Source: WFTC01 sp047635955 (GTDB lineage: Bacteria > Patescibacteriota > Gracilibacteria > UBA1369 > 2-02-FULL-48-14). Taken from it: a stretch of DNA of 35,696 nt. The position numbers and the translations under genes are program-made. The stretch covers positions 1-35,696 of the forward strand of contig JBLIGW010000003.1 of assembly GCA_047635955.1 (NCBI GenBank). The letters are read 5' to 3'. Shown here piece after piece: positions 8,707-16,323 of this stretch (position 1 is its first letter; the number at the start of each line of letters is the position of its first letter). The notes beneath the pieces were generated by a model, which saw only the letters and a program-made list of their open reading frames with translations, ran no database searches and was not told the origin of the DNA.

Positions 8707-8935
8707 TTTTGTGAGTGAAAGTAGTTTGTTTTCTAGTCTGTTTCTTAGTTTTCATCAAGGTTTTGCACAATAACTGTCCTTTCGCCTATTCAAAGGTTTT
8801 CAGGTCCGAATCGGTAAATAAAAGATCTGCTTGCAATGTACCCGAGGCTGAGGCCTCTTGGCAAGCATACAAAACGTCAGATCCTTGTCAGAAAAAGTTC
8901 AGTTTTTCATCAAGGTCCATAGTGCAAAGTCGTAG
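8681..8935 (-). ncRNA. Unidentified structured RNA or rny leader
   Basis: No convincing ORF fills 8657-8952, but the minus strand can fold into an ordered multi-helix RNA. A closing stem pairs 8928-8922 with 8768-8762 (TTTGCAC/GTGCAAA). Inside are a hairpin closed by CCTTG/CAAGG, a long arm closed by GATCTG/CAGATC with nested GCTTGC/GCAAGC and GAGGC/GCCTC helices, and a hairpin CCTTT/AAAGG. A 13-base direct repeat (ACCTTGATGAAAA) sits beside each half of the closing stem. The RNA ends in a good terminator 25 bases before the rny start. I could not match it to RNase P RNA, tmRNA, SRP RNA or a riboswitch I know. The 5' end is a guess. Confidence 0.5.
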
Positions 8936-8952
8936 TCCTTAACCCCAAAGCA

Positions 8953-10539
8953 ATGAAACGCATTCTCTCTTTAGTACTCGCCCTCTCCCTACCTGTTCAA
9001 GCTTTAGCTTGCATTCCTGTAGACAACATCCCACTTCATGTTGAAATAATCGCTGCCTACCCACAGCCATTAGAAAATGAAGAAGAATGGATTGAGCTCT
9101 TAAACACAGGAGATAACTCACTAGACCTAAGTCATTACACCCTGGAAGATTCAACCGCCAAGCCAATGACTTTAGACGGAACACTTGCTCCGAATGACAG
9201 CATGCAGATAAGCCCTCTAAGCTTTCAACTCAACAATGGAGGTGATGAACTTGCTCTCTACACTATTGAAGGTGAATTCGTTCACAGCTTCAGCTACGAC
9301 GCCAGTGAATCCGGCCAATCCGTCCCTTTAGACTCAAAATTTGAAACTGAAGACGCACCCGTAGAACTAAGTTCACTGCCTAGCGTATGGCCTGAGTATT
9401 CTGAATCAATTCCAAATCCAGAAGGAACAGACACCACCGAAGAGTGGATTGAGCTTTTCAACCCATATGATTACGCAATTCAAATTGATGGACTGAAACT
9501 AGATGACAATGAAGGCGGAAGCAGCCCCTTTGCCCTAACGGGAAGCATAGAAGCATTTAGCTTTTTACTTATTTCAGTCGAAGACAGTAAAATCAGCCTC
9601 AACAACAGCACCGATGAAATTCGCCTACTTCTGGAAGAAGAAGTACTTTGGAACGTATCCTACACAGATCCTGAAGAGGGACTGAGCTATGCCTTAGTAA
9701 ATGGAGACTACCAATGGACCACCCCCACCCCAGGAGCTAAGAACATAAGCAACACCACGGAAGGTCAAGTTTCTGAAGAAATAGAAATCACGGAAGTAAA
9801 CCCAAACCCAGAAGGGCCTGACGCGGAAAATGAATGGATAGAGCTCACCAATGGAGGCGATCAGAGTGTAGACCTTGGAAATTGGAGTATTGACGATGGA
9901 GAAGGAGGCTCTGATCCTTATATCATCCCTGAAGGAACCATTGTTGAACCAGGAGAAAGCATTATTATTGAAAGAACTGACAGTGAGATCGCGCTCAACA
10001 ATTCAAGAGAAAAAGTCCAACTTTATGACTTCATGGACGAGTTAATGGACGAAATTGAATATGAATCAACGGAAGAAGGTAAATCATATTCAAAAATCGA
10101 AGTCGAAGAAGTGCAAAATCTTCAAGCCAGTAATTCTGCACTTGGGTTCCGAACTAAAACACTTTGGGAATGGACTGAACCAAGCCCTGGTGAGGCTAAC
10201 CCAATCTGGAAAGAGTTTGTTGGCGTAGTTCAAAATTTTGATGGAGACCTACTAACTTTGATCCATCAAAACAGTGAAATGATTTTTGAAGCCTTAGATA
10301 GTAATTTTGGAGAATTAGTTTTTCAACCAGGAAACACCGTAATGATACAAGCCAGCCTAAACCAAATCATCCGGGCTGAACTACTGGAACAAGTCATTCC
10401 CAATCAATCAAAAAAGACCCCCTGGAGCTGGATAGTAATATTAATTTTGGCAAGCGGAATAGCTGCCTATGAATGGTATAAATACAAGAAACAAAATCAT
10501 ATAATGCTTCCCTACTCAAAACTCCTGAATCAAACTTAA
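8953..10539 (+). CDS. Lamin-tail-domain surface protein with C-terminal membrane anchor
   Basis: 528 residues. A signal peptide (MKRILSLVLALSLPVQALA) ends just before Cys20. Three lamin-tail (LTD-type) Ig-like modules follow, at about 30-120, 130-260 and 275-385, each with the hallmark EEWIEL(L/F/T)N near its start, then LDLSHYTLED-type and GGDELALY/STDEIRLL-type strands. A small beta domain (about 415-475, KEFVGVVQNFDGDLLTL) precedes a single membrane helix (SWIVILILASGIAAYEWY) and a short basic cytoplasmic tail. I infer an outward-facing, membrane-anchored protein; lamin-tail modules in bacteria are usually on secreted or surface proteins. It stands alone, followed by a strong hairpin. Confidence 0.85.
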   Translation: MKRILSLVLALSLPVQALACIPVDNIPLHVEIIAAYPQPLENEEEWIELLNTGDNSLDLSHYTLEDSTAKPMTLDGTLAPNDSMQISPLSFQLNNGGDELALYTIEGEFVHSFSYDASESGQSVPLDSKFETEDAPVELSSLPSVWPEYSESIPNPEGTDTTEEWIELFNPYDYAIQIDGLKLDDNEGGSSPFALTGSIEAFSFLLISVEDSKISLNNSTDEIRLLLEEEVLWNVSYTDPEEGLSYALVNGDYQWTTPTPGAKNISNTTEGQVSEEIEITEVNPNPEGPDAENEWIELTNGGDQSVDLGNWSIDDGEGGSDPYIIPEGTIVEPGESIIIERTDSEIALNNSREKVQLYDFMDELMDEIEYESTEEGKSYSKIEVEEVQNLQASNSALGFRTKTLWEWTEPSPGEANPIWKEFVGVVQNFDGDLLTLIHQNSEMIFEALDSNFGELVFQPGNTVMIQASLNQIIRAELLEQVIPNQSKKTPWSWIVILILASGIAAYEWYKYKKQNHIMLPYSKLLNQT

Positions 10540-10554
10540 ATAAGAAGTACGTGT

Positions 10555-10583
10555 AAGCCCTTGTATTCCAGATACAAGGGCTT
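10555..10583 (+). terminator. 12-bp perfect hairpin after the lamin-tail gene
   Basis: AAGCCCTTGTAT and ATACAAGGGCTT pair perfectly around a five-base loop. The T-tract is weak. The position, 15 bases after the stop codon at 10539, supports a transcription terminator. Confidence 0.65.
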
Positions 10584-10644
10584 GAATTCATGTATTGATT
10601 TTCTCAAGGAAAAGCTTAAACTAATCCTCCTTGACCAAACTCTA

Positions 10645-12702
10645 ATGGAACGGAATGAAGCCTCTAGACCAGAATACGAAGAAGATCAGTCTCAAATGAG
10701 TAAATCTGAGATTCATAAAACACGCATCAAAGGTGAAGCCCTTTATTCAAACATGCCCTCAGAAGAAGCAATCAAAGAGCGTGATGAGATTGTTGAACTA
10801 CTAGAAAGATACGACCGAGCCGTTCCTGGAGTCAACACCAAGGATTTTCGTAAAGAACTAAAACAAACAGGAAACAAACCTGCTGCACTTAATAAGCTCA
10901 AAAAGAAATTAGACCGCGTTGCCAACAATGAATGGCGGCGGCGAGCTGAAAATCACGAAGCCTACAACGCACCAGGTAAATTAGGACGCAAACTTAAATC
11001 TGAGATGATGAACCTTTGGAAGTCTTTCAAGGGACAAGACCTACTCAAAGGTGATTACAACAAATTCGAACTGCTCACTACGATGGATGAGACTTTGAAA
11101 GCCAAAGCTGAATTTGTTAAGCGTTACAAAAAACAATCACCCCTTGTAAGGAAGCTATACGAACAATCCATGGGAGAACTCGACTTCACAGGCAGCAAAG
11201 AAAAGCTTTTGGATAAAGTTCTTAAAATTGTTGGTGACCTCGAACACTCCCCACAGGCTATTCAAAAGGAGTTTAAAGAAAGAGCAAAGAAAATTCATGA
11301 TTCAGACAAACTTAAAGTCATGAAGGGACAACTCATCAAAGAATATGGTGAAATGGATACCAACTACGAAGCAAAAATCAGAAAAAATGAAGAATACTTT
11401 GGAGGTGAAACCGCTGACGAATTCATACAATGGTTTGGTGAACAAAAAACCTTTGCTCAGATGAAGTCCGCACTCAAGCTACTACCCAAATACATATCTG
11501 AACGAAAAGAAGAACACATTAAGATTGAAGGCCTTCTGAAAGATCTTCCTGAGAAAAAAGTAAAACAATTTAGAGAAATTGTGAATAAGCTAGGACTCAG
11601 TGAACGAAAACGATTCAGAAAAGAAACCCTTGAACCAGCCTTTAGAAGTGGAAATGTTTCAGTCGCAGAATATGAAGGTGAACTTTTAGCTGCCCATCAA
11701 GATCGTGTTCCTCTATATACGGTTGTTGAGAAAATACGCCTCGCCGCACGATTTAAAACACTGAAACCCGCGCAGCAAAAACAAGTACTCCTTGCTGAAC
11801 GCTTAAATATTGCCAGACGATCACAAGTCATTCGGCAGTACAAACGGCTACCCTTAACGCTTCGTGATGATCTTGCCTTTTACAAAGGAAATGCAATTGA
11901 TAGAGATGAACTTTTATTCAACGCACAAGAAAAACTAGCAGAAGGAAACACTATCAACCCTTTTGCACAACTTGAAAATGATGAACATTTAGATAATAAA
12001 CAAATTCGAGACATCAGCCAGGCAATTGATAGCAATGCTGGGCAAGAAGCACTTGATGACGCCTTCCATGAAGAAGTAGGTGAACGAGATCGTAAAAACA
12101 TTTCCAACGTAATCAACCTTGCGAAATGGAAAATGGAACACGCCCTTGAAGCTAATCAAAAAAATGAAACCCAAAAAGAAACTTTCGTTCGTGACTATGA
12201 ATCTTGGAAAGTTGGTCTAAGTGAAGGAGATCACCATAAAGATGCCAAGCTTGAAGAAGACTGGCTCAAAGGAAACAAAATTCGAGAATCTCAAATGGCT
12301 GAGAACATATATGAGAAAGGCTTCACAACTCACGCCAACTCTTCCGTTCATGAACGGCAAGATCTCAAACGAAGTGATCTTGTGGACCTCAAAGGTCAAA
12401 AAATCACTGAAGCCATGTCCATGGCCGACTACGATACAGACATTCACTTGGCTGAAAATGACGAAAAAGAACCTGTAGATGTAGCCGCAATGTTAGGAGA
12501 AGTAGTTGAAGAAATTGCAGAAAAAATGGCTAAAGAAATGATCGAAGGCCTTGCAAATCGAATCAATGCGACGGGAGGAAATCGTTCTGTTTTAATCAAT
12601 AGCCTTTCCTCAGCAAGAAACATGGAAAACATTAAAGATCAATTCTGGGACAACGAAATGGGAGAACGTGGTAAAGTACTAAGGAATAAAAAAGCCGCTT
12701 AA
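10645..12702 (+). CDS. Large helical cytoplasmic protein of unknown function
   Basis: 685 residues from ATG 10645. The frame extends up to a TTG at 10561, but those 28 codons lie in and after the terminator hairpin of the previous gene, so I reject them. There is no signal peptide or membrane segment. The sequence is highly charged and predicted to be almost entirely helical, with repeated 40-50-residue stretches of K/E-rich helix (for example KVKQFREIVNKLGLSERKR and RLNIARRSQVIRQYKRLP). Not recognised. It is two bases from a [2Fe-2S] ferredoxin gene and in an operon with a thioredoxin reductase, which hints at a redox-linked or stress role, but nothing in its own sequence shows one; it has hardly any cysteine. 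Confidence 0.75.
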   Translation: MERNEASRPEYEEDQSQMSKSEIHKTRIKGEALYSNMPSEEAIKERDEIVELLERYDRAVPGVNTKDFRKELKQTGNKPAALNKLKKKLDRVANNEWRRRAENHEAYNAPGKLGRKLKSEMMNLWKSFKGQDLLKGDYNKFELLTTMDETLKAKAEFVKRYKKQSPLVRKLYEQSMGELDFTGSKEKLLDKVLKIVGDLEHSPQAIQKEFKERAKKIHDSDKLKVMKGQLIKEYGEMDTNYEAKIRKNEEYFGGETADEFIQWFGEQKTFAQMKSALKLLPKYISERKEEHIKIEGLLKDLPEKKVKQFREIVNKLGLSERKRFRKETLEPAFRSGNVSVAEYEGELLAAHQDRVPLYTVVEKIRLAARFKTLKPAQQKQVLLAERLNIARRSQVIRQYKRLPLTLRDDLAFYKGNAIDRDELLFNAQEKLAEGNTINPFAQLENDEHLDNKQIRDISQAIDSNAGQEALDDAFHEEVGERDRKNISNVINLAKWKMEHALEANQKNETQKETFVRDYESWKVGLSEGDHHKDAKLEEDWLKGNKIRESQMAENIYEKGFTTHANSSVHERQDLKRSDLVDLKGQKITEAMSMADYDTDIHLAENDEKEPVDVAAMLGEVVEEIAEKMAKEMIEGLANRINATGGNRSVLINSLSSARNMENIKDQFWDNEMGERGKVLRNKKAA

Positions 12703-12704
12703 TT

Positions 12705-12995
12705 ATGCATATTGTTAAAGTTTGTACCGGGAAAGCATGCTCCAAAAACTTTGGAAATGAAAACTTGAAACGTGCCGAAAAAATGCTTGGCATCAAAGCT
12801 GGCGAGACAACAGCTGATGGGCATATTCACCTTGAGAGCACAGGATGTATCGGCTATTGCAGCCAAGCACCTAATGTTTATTTCGGGTCCGCTAGTCCAC
12901 TTTCTATGACTATGAATGATGGTACAGTTGAAAATAAAATATCGCCTCCAAGCTTAGAAAAAAAGCTTCAGAAACTTCAGGAAACTAACAACTAA
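12705..12995 (+). CDS. Thioredoxin-fold [2Fe-2S] ferredoxin
   Basis: 96 residues. The cysteine pattern C7-x4-C12 ... C48-x3-C52 is that of the NuoE / thioredoxin-like [2Fe-2S] ferredoxin family, with the characteristic STGCIGYCSQAPNV segment. It is a small electron carrier; free-standing forms serve varied partners. It starts 2 bases after the preceding gene and ends 10 bases before the thioredoxin reductase gene, so all three should be on one mRNA and the flavoprotein is a natural candidate partner. No Shine-Dalgarno motif is visible. Confidence 0.88.
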   Translation: MHIVKVCTGKACSKNFGNENLKRAEKMLGIKAGETTADGHIHLESTGCIGYCSQAPNVYFGSASPLSMTMNDGTVENKISPPSLEKKLQKLQETNN

Positions 12996-13005
12996 CCCCC
13001 TTCCC

Positions 13006-13926
13006 ATGCCAGAAAAGTTACACGATCTCATTATTATTGGAGGTGGTTGCTCAGGACTTGGAGCCTCAATTTATGCTAGTCGTTTCAATATGGATGTACT
13101 CATCCTAACTGAAGGATTAGGTGGAACCATCACAACCACTCATTTAGTAGAAAATTATCCTGGATTCATTTCTCTTACTGGACAAGAGTTAGCAGACAAC
13201 TTGATTGAACATGCCAAAGCGAATGATGTGAAATGGGAGATTGGGAACCGAGTCACAAAAATCACTAAAGAAGGTGACGTATTCAAACTTCTTTATGGAA
13301 ACGAAGAATATCAAGCCAGAACTGTTCTTATCGCAACAGGAACCACTTACCGAAAATTAGGAATCCCTGGTGAAGCTGAATTATCATCAAAAGGAGTTTC
13401 TTATTGTGCCACTTGTGATGGAGGATTTTTCAAAGGGAAAAGAACCATCATGGTTGGAGGCGGAGATAGCGCTGTAAAAGAATCTCTTGTTTTAGCCACT
13501 CACGCCGCTCATGTAACCATTGTTTACCGAGGTGCAAAAATCACAAAAGCCGAACCGATCAATATGAAACGAATGGAAGCCACTGAAAATATTGATGTAA
13601 AACTAAGCACCAACATTGTTGAAATTCTCGGCGACAAGGTAGTTACCGGAGTTAAGTTTGATGATGGAACAAGCATGGATATTGATGGGGTTTTCATTGA
13701 AGTAGGACGAATTCCACTCACTCAAATGGTAGACGAGCTTGGAGTTGAAAAGAATAAAAAAGGTGAGATTATTATTGATCACATGAGTCAAACTAACGTT
13801 CCAGGTTTTTACTGTGCCGGTGACGTTTCAGACACAGAGTGGAAACAAGCAGTGGTTGGAGTAGCTGAAGGTTGTAAAGCCTCATACTCTGCCTTTGAAT
13901 TTGTTTCAGCACAAAAGCTAGCTTGA
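13006..13926 (+). CDS. trxB: Thioredoxin-disulfide reductase-like flavoprotein
   Basis: 306 residues, typical for low-molecular-weight thioredoxin reductase. It has an FAD-binding dinucleotide fold (IIGGGCSGLGA, 11-20, with Cys in place of the usual Pro region), the redox-active CATC at 134-137, a second nucleotide-binding motif GGGDSA (151-156), and the C-terminal FAD motif GFYCAGDV. The usual NADPH-phosphate-binding HRRDxFRA is replaced by YRGAKITKAE (174-183), so pyridine-nucleotide preference may differ from the E. coli enzyme. Last gene of an operon with a [2Fe-2S] ferredoxin. It ends with TGA, evidence for the standard code. Confidence 0.9.
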   Translation: MPEKLHDLIIIGGGCSGLGASIYASRFNMDVLILTEGLGGTITTTHLVENYPGFISLTGQELADNLIEHAKANDVKWEIGNRVTKITKEGDVFKLLYGNEEYQARTVLIATGTTYRKLGIPGEAELSSKGVSYCATCDGGFFKGKRTIMVGGGDSAVKESLVLATHAAHVTIVYRGAKITKAEPINMKRMEATENIDVKLSTNIVEILGDKVVTGVKFDDGTSMDIDGVFIEVGRIPLTQMVDELGVEKNKKGEIIIDHMSQTNVPGFYCAGDVSDTEWKQAVVGVAEGCKASYSAFEFVSAQKLA

Positions 13927-13955
13927 TCAAATAATTTGTTCAAATGTTAGGCAAG

Positions 13956-13987
13956 AAAGGCATTATACGTCTAGGTATAGTGCCTTT
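13956..13987 (+). terminator. Hairpin terminator after trxB
   Basis: AAAGGCATTATAC (13956-13968) pairs with GTATAGTGCCTTT (13975-13987) over 13 positions with one G-U pair, around a six-base loop, and ends in a short T-run. It separates the trxB operon from the DHH gene. Confidence 0.7.
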
Positions 13988-14027
13988 TCAACAAGTAAAA
14001 TTTGTGAAAAAATGGTGAGCCACAATT

Positions 14028-15005
14028 ATGAAACAAGACCCCCCTACCATTCCACTCAATGCATTTGAACAAGCAAAAAACTTGATTTTTTCAGCTAAGA
14101 AGATATTGATTATTTCACACGCTAGTCCTGATGCAGACGCCATTGGCGCCAATCTAGCCTTGCGTGAAGTCCTAGAACGATTAGGGAAAAATGTGGACTC
14201 TGCCTGCATAGATCCGCCCCCAGAAAACTGCCTTTTCCTTCCAAAAGCTGAATCCTTTATTCAAAAAATTCAGCCTCATGACTATGACTTACTTATTAGT
14301 GTAGATTGCGGTGGTCACAAAGTACTTGGCTTTCACAAAGAACATCCTGAGATACTAGATAGAAACAAAACCACTCTCATTAATTTTGACCACCATCCCA
14401 GTAACGATCACTTTGGAAGTGTAAATATTGTGATGGATGAAACTCCTTCAACCTGCTTCATTCTATATCTATTTTTTGGCTACTGCTCCTGGGAAATCAG
14501 TCCAAGTATGGCCACAGCCATGCTCCATGGACTCTATTACGACACAGGGTCATTTATGCACTCAAATACAGACGCAACCACCTTACGAGTGGCAGGTCGT
14601 TTGAAATCACTAGGTGGAACACATGAAATTTGTGTTAAAAAACTGTTCCACTCCACCACACTGAATCAACTCAAATTATGGGGACGTGTGCTTAGCCGCA
14701 TGCACTTCAATGAAAAAAACGCCGTTGTCTCGGCTATACGCTCTGAAGATTACCTCGCTACTGGATGTAAGTTTGAAGACCTTTCAGGGCTAATAAACTA
14801 CCTAAACCAAGTTCCTGAAGCTAAATTCACTATGCTTCTCACCGAAGACATGAAAGGAAACATCAAAGGTTCACTCCGAACTCAAAATGACGACATCAAT
14901 CTTTCCAAAATTGCTGGATTATTTGGGGGTGGAGGTCACAAAAAAGCAGCTGGATTCACCATTCCAGGAAAACTACAAACTCGAACCCAGTGGAAAGTCA
15001 TTTAG
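14028..15005 (+). CDS. DHH/DHHA1 phosphoesterase (NrnA-like)
   Basis: 325 residues. The DHH domain has the metal-binding motifs HASPDAD (His31, Asp35, Asp37), Asp93 in SVDCGG, and FDHHPSN (DHH at 121-123). The C-terminal DHHA1 domain has GLFGGGGHKKAAG near 297-309. Proteins of this architecture and length are NrnA-type oligoribonucleases, pAp phosphatases or cyclic-dinucleotide phosphodiesterases; the sequence alone does not decide which. One of the few genes here with a plausible Shine-Dalgarno (GGTGAG at 14014-14019, 8 bases before ATG). Its TAG stop overlaps the TAA stop of the convergent sodX gene by four bases. Confidence 0.9.
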   Translation: MKQDPPTIPLNAFEQAKNLIFSAKKILIISHASPDADAIGANLALREVLERLGKNVDSACIDPPPENCLFLPKAESFIQKIQPHDYDLLISVDCGGHKVLGFHKEHPEILDRNKTTLINFDHHPSNDHFGSVNIVMDETPSTCFILYLFFGYCSWEISPSMATAMLHGLYYDTGSFMHSNTDATTLRVAGRLKSLGGTHEICVKKLFHSTTLNQLKLWGRVLSRMHFNEKNAVVSAIRSEDYLATGCKFEDLSGLINYLNQVPEAKFTMLLTEDMKGNIKGSLRTQNDDINLSKIAGLFGGGGHKKAAGFTIPGKLQTRTQWKVI

Positions 15006-15343
15006 AAAATTGCTGTGAGCTTCCCAACAATAGAGTCATAAGGCAACCACAATTCAATACTCTCATCTTTATTAATACCCTCTAAATAAATTCGAGGCCC
15101 TCTCAGTTGAACAATTTTTTTGATCAAGAATTTACCCTCACCACCCACCACAACGACATCCCCAAGCTTGTACAACTTTTTTGTTCGAACTAGAATGTGC
15201 TGATAAGGCTGAATAAGAGGCACCATCGAGTGCCCCTTAATCTTAAAATGTTTTCGCCGTCTAAATGCCCAGGCTATTCCCTCACTGAGGGTTAGCGAGT
15301 ACCCATTCAACTTCTCGTCCTTTTGTGGCCCAAAATATGTCAT
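15002..15343 (-). CDS. sodX: Nickel superoxide dismutase maturation protease
   Basis: 113 residues with a signal-peptidase-like (S26) catalytic core: GHSMVPLIQPYQHILV carries the nucleophilic Ser in the S-M motif, and the KFLIKKIV segment carries the general-base Lys. It lacks the membrane anchor of true signal peptidases. Small proteases of this kind next to sodN trim the pro-peptide to expose the His1 nickel hook. The ATG at 15343 lies inside the 3' end of sodN (62-base overlap, different frame); no better start exists between the sodN stop and the catalytic motif, so I keep it with some doubt. Confidence 0.85.
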   Translation of the reverse strand: MTYFGPQKDEKLNGYSLTLSEGIAWAFRRRKHFKIKGHSMVPLIQPYQHILVRTKKLYKLGDVVVVGGEGKFLIKKIVQLRGPRIYLEGINKDESIELWLPYDSIVGKLTAIF

Positions 15344-15749
15344 GAATTTGTTTAACGTAGTCCATCAAGTGATCCGCATGATGCATAGAAATCTCTACCT
15401 TACAGGCACTAGCTTCTTTTGTAGCTTTCCAAATAAGATCATGAAGCTCAGGGTATTTTTCCAAATGCACTGGCTTAAAGTAGTCAGTCCAAAGAACCAG
15501 GATATGTTCTTTAGTTTCATGCGCTTGCTCCTCTTTAATTTTGATGTATCTAGCAAGTGTATTGTGATAAGCCACGTAAGCTTCTTTATCTGACTGATTT
15601 GCAGGCTCAAGTGCTAAGATCTTCTTAGTCATTGAAAGCACCGCTTCTGCTGTAATTCGAGCAGATGCTGGATCATAAATCCCACAAGGTCCATCACAAT
15701 GAGCATGTGCAATTGGAGCATCAAAAGATTTAATAAGTTTTTTAAACAT
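15282..15749 (-). CDS. sodN: Nickel superoxide dismutase precursor
   Basis: 155 residues from ATG 15749; an in-frame TTG at 15755 is a possible alternative (it lies six bases after TATTAT). It converts superoxide to O2 and H2O2. After a 16-residue leader (MFKKLIKSFDAPIAHA) comes HCDGPCGIYDP, the nickel-hook motif H-C-D-x-P-C-G-x-Y; the ligands are His17, Cys18 and Cys22, i.e. His1, Cys2 and Cys6 of the mature enzyme. The helical remainder contains LWTDYFKPVHLEKYPELHDL and IFWATKG, strongly family-typical. It overlaps sodX, its maturation protease, and is divergent from a Bcp peroxiredoxin that could help dispose of the peroxide. Confidence 0.96.
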   Translation of the reverse strand: MFKKLIKSFDAPIAHAHCDGPCGIYDPASARITAEAVLSMTKKILALEPANQSDKEAYVAYHNTLARYIKIKEEQAHETKEHILVLWTDYFKPVHLEKYPELHDLIWKATKEASACKVEISMHHADHLMDYVKQIHDIFWATKGREVEWVLANPQ

Positions 15750-15757
15750 TTTCAAGG

Positions 15758-15766
15758 TGTTATAAT
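15758..15766 (+). promoter_or_regulatory. Extended -10 element for the peroxiredoxin gene
   Basis: TGTTATAAT: a consensus -10 hexamer (15761-15766) with a TGn extension, 56 bases ahead of the peroxiredoxin start. The same AT-rich segment read on the minus strand contains TATTAT facing sodN, so both divergent promoters may share it. Confidence 0.45.
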
Positions 15767-15822
15767 AGGAATGATTATCAATTGTAGAGTATCACCTCTT
15801 AAGCAAACTAACCAAGCACATA

Positions 15823-16284
15823 ATGAATATCGGCGACATGATTCCTGACATCAAACTTCCCTCTTCAAGCGGAAAAGAAGTTTCACTGCATGACTTCAAA
15901 GGTAAAAATATTATTCTTTATTTCTATCCCAAAGACGACACACCAGGCTGCACTAAAGAAGCTTGCGAGTTTAGGGATAGCCACTCTGACTTTAGTGATC
16001 TCAATGCCGTGGTTATTGGAGTAAGTAAAGACCCACTGGCTAAACATGAAAAATTCATTAATAAGTATGAACTTCCTTTTGAACTTCTTGCTGATGAAAA
16101 GTTTGAACTACTCAAAGCCTTTGATGCATGGAAAGAAAAAAGTATGTTTGGGAAAAAATACATGGGAATCGTTCGTAGTACCTTCCTTATTAATGAAGAA
16201 GGAAAACTTGTAAAAGAATGGAAAAAGGTAAAAGTTACCGATCATGTGAAAGAAGTACTTGAGGCTCTTCAAGAACTCAGGTAA
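15823..16284 (+). CDS. bcp: Bcp-type peroxiredoxin (thioredoxin-dependent peroxidase)
   Basis: 153 residues, the normal length of the PrxQ/Bcp family. It reduces H2O2 and organic peroxides using thioredoxin. The active site DDTPGCTKEACEFRD has the peroxidatic Cys43 and the resolving Cys48 five residues on, the alpha2 arrangement of PrxQ. Other family features are YFYPKD and VIGVSKDP. It is divergent from sodN and near trxB, consistent with an antioxidant neighbourhood. Confidence 0.95.
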   Translation: MNIGDMIPDIKLPSSSGKEVSLHDFKGKNIILYFYPKDDTPGCTKEACEFRDSHSDFSDLNAVVIGVSKDPLAKHEKFINKYELPFELLADEKFELLKAFDAWKEKSMFGKKYMGIVRSTFLINEEGKLVKEWKKVKVTDHVKEVLEALQELR

Positions 16285-16323
16285 TTTTGATGTAAAGAAA
16301 ACCACTTAAATAAACCACGCCTT

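Noticed and set aside
8715..8942. Plus-strand 75-codon ORF in the same gap
   Set aside because: Its codons coincide with the stems of the structured RNA, composition is unlike a protein (Cys, Phe and Ser-rich), and no start signal precedes it.
8657..8952. RNase P RNA, tmRNA or SRP RNA in the gap upstream of rny
   Set aside because: I looked for the conserved RNase P GGAAAGTCC core, the tmRNA T-arm/CCA end and the SRP tetraloop domain on both strands and found none.
10561..10644. N-terminal extension of the 685-residue protein from TTG 10561
   Set aside because: It begins inside the terminator hairpin of the preceding gene and would place the start before any plausible transcript; ATG 10645 is preferred.
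15771..15848. 25-codon upstream ORF overlapping the peroxiredoxin start
   Set aside because: It begins four bases after the TATAAT hexamer, upstream of the expected transcript start, so it is probably never translated.
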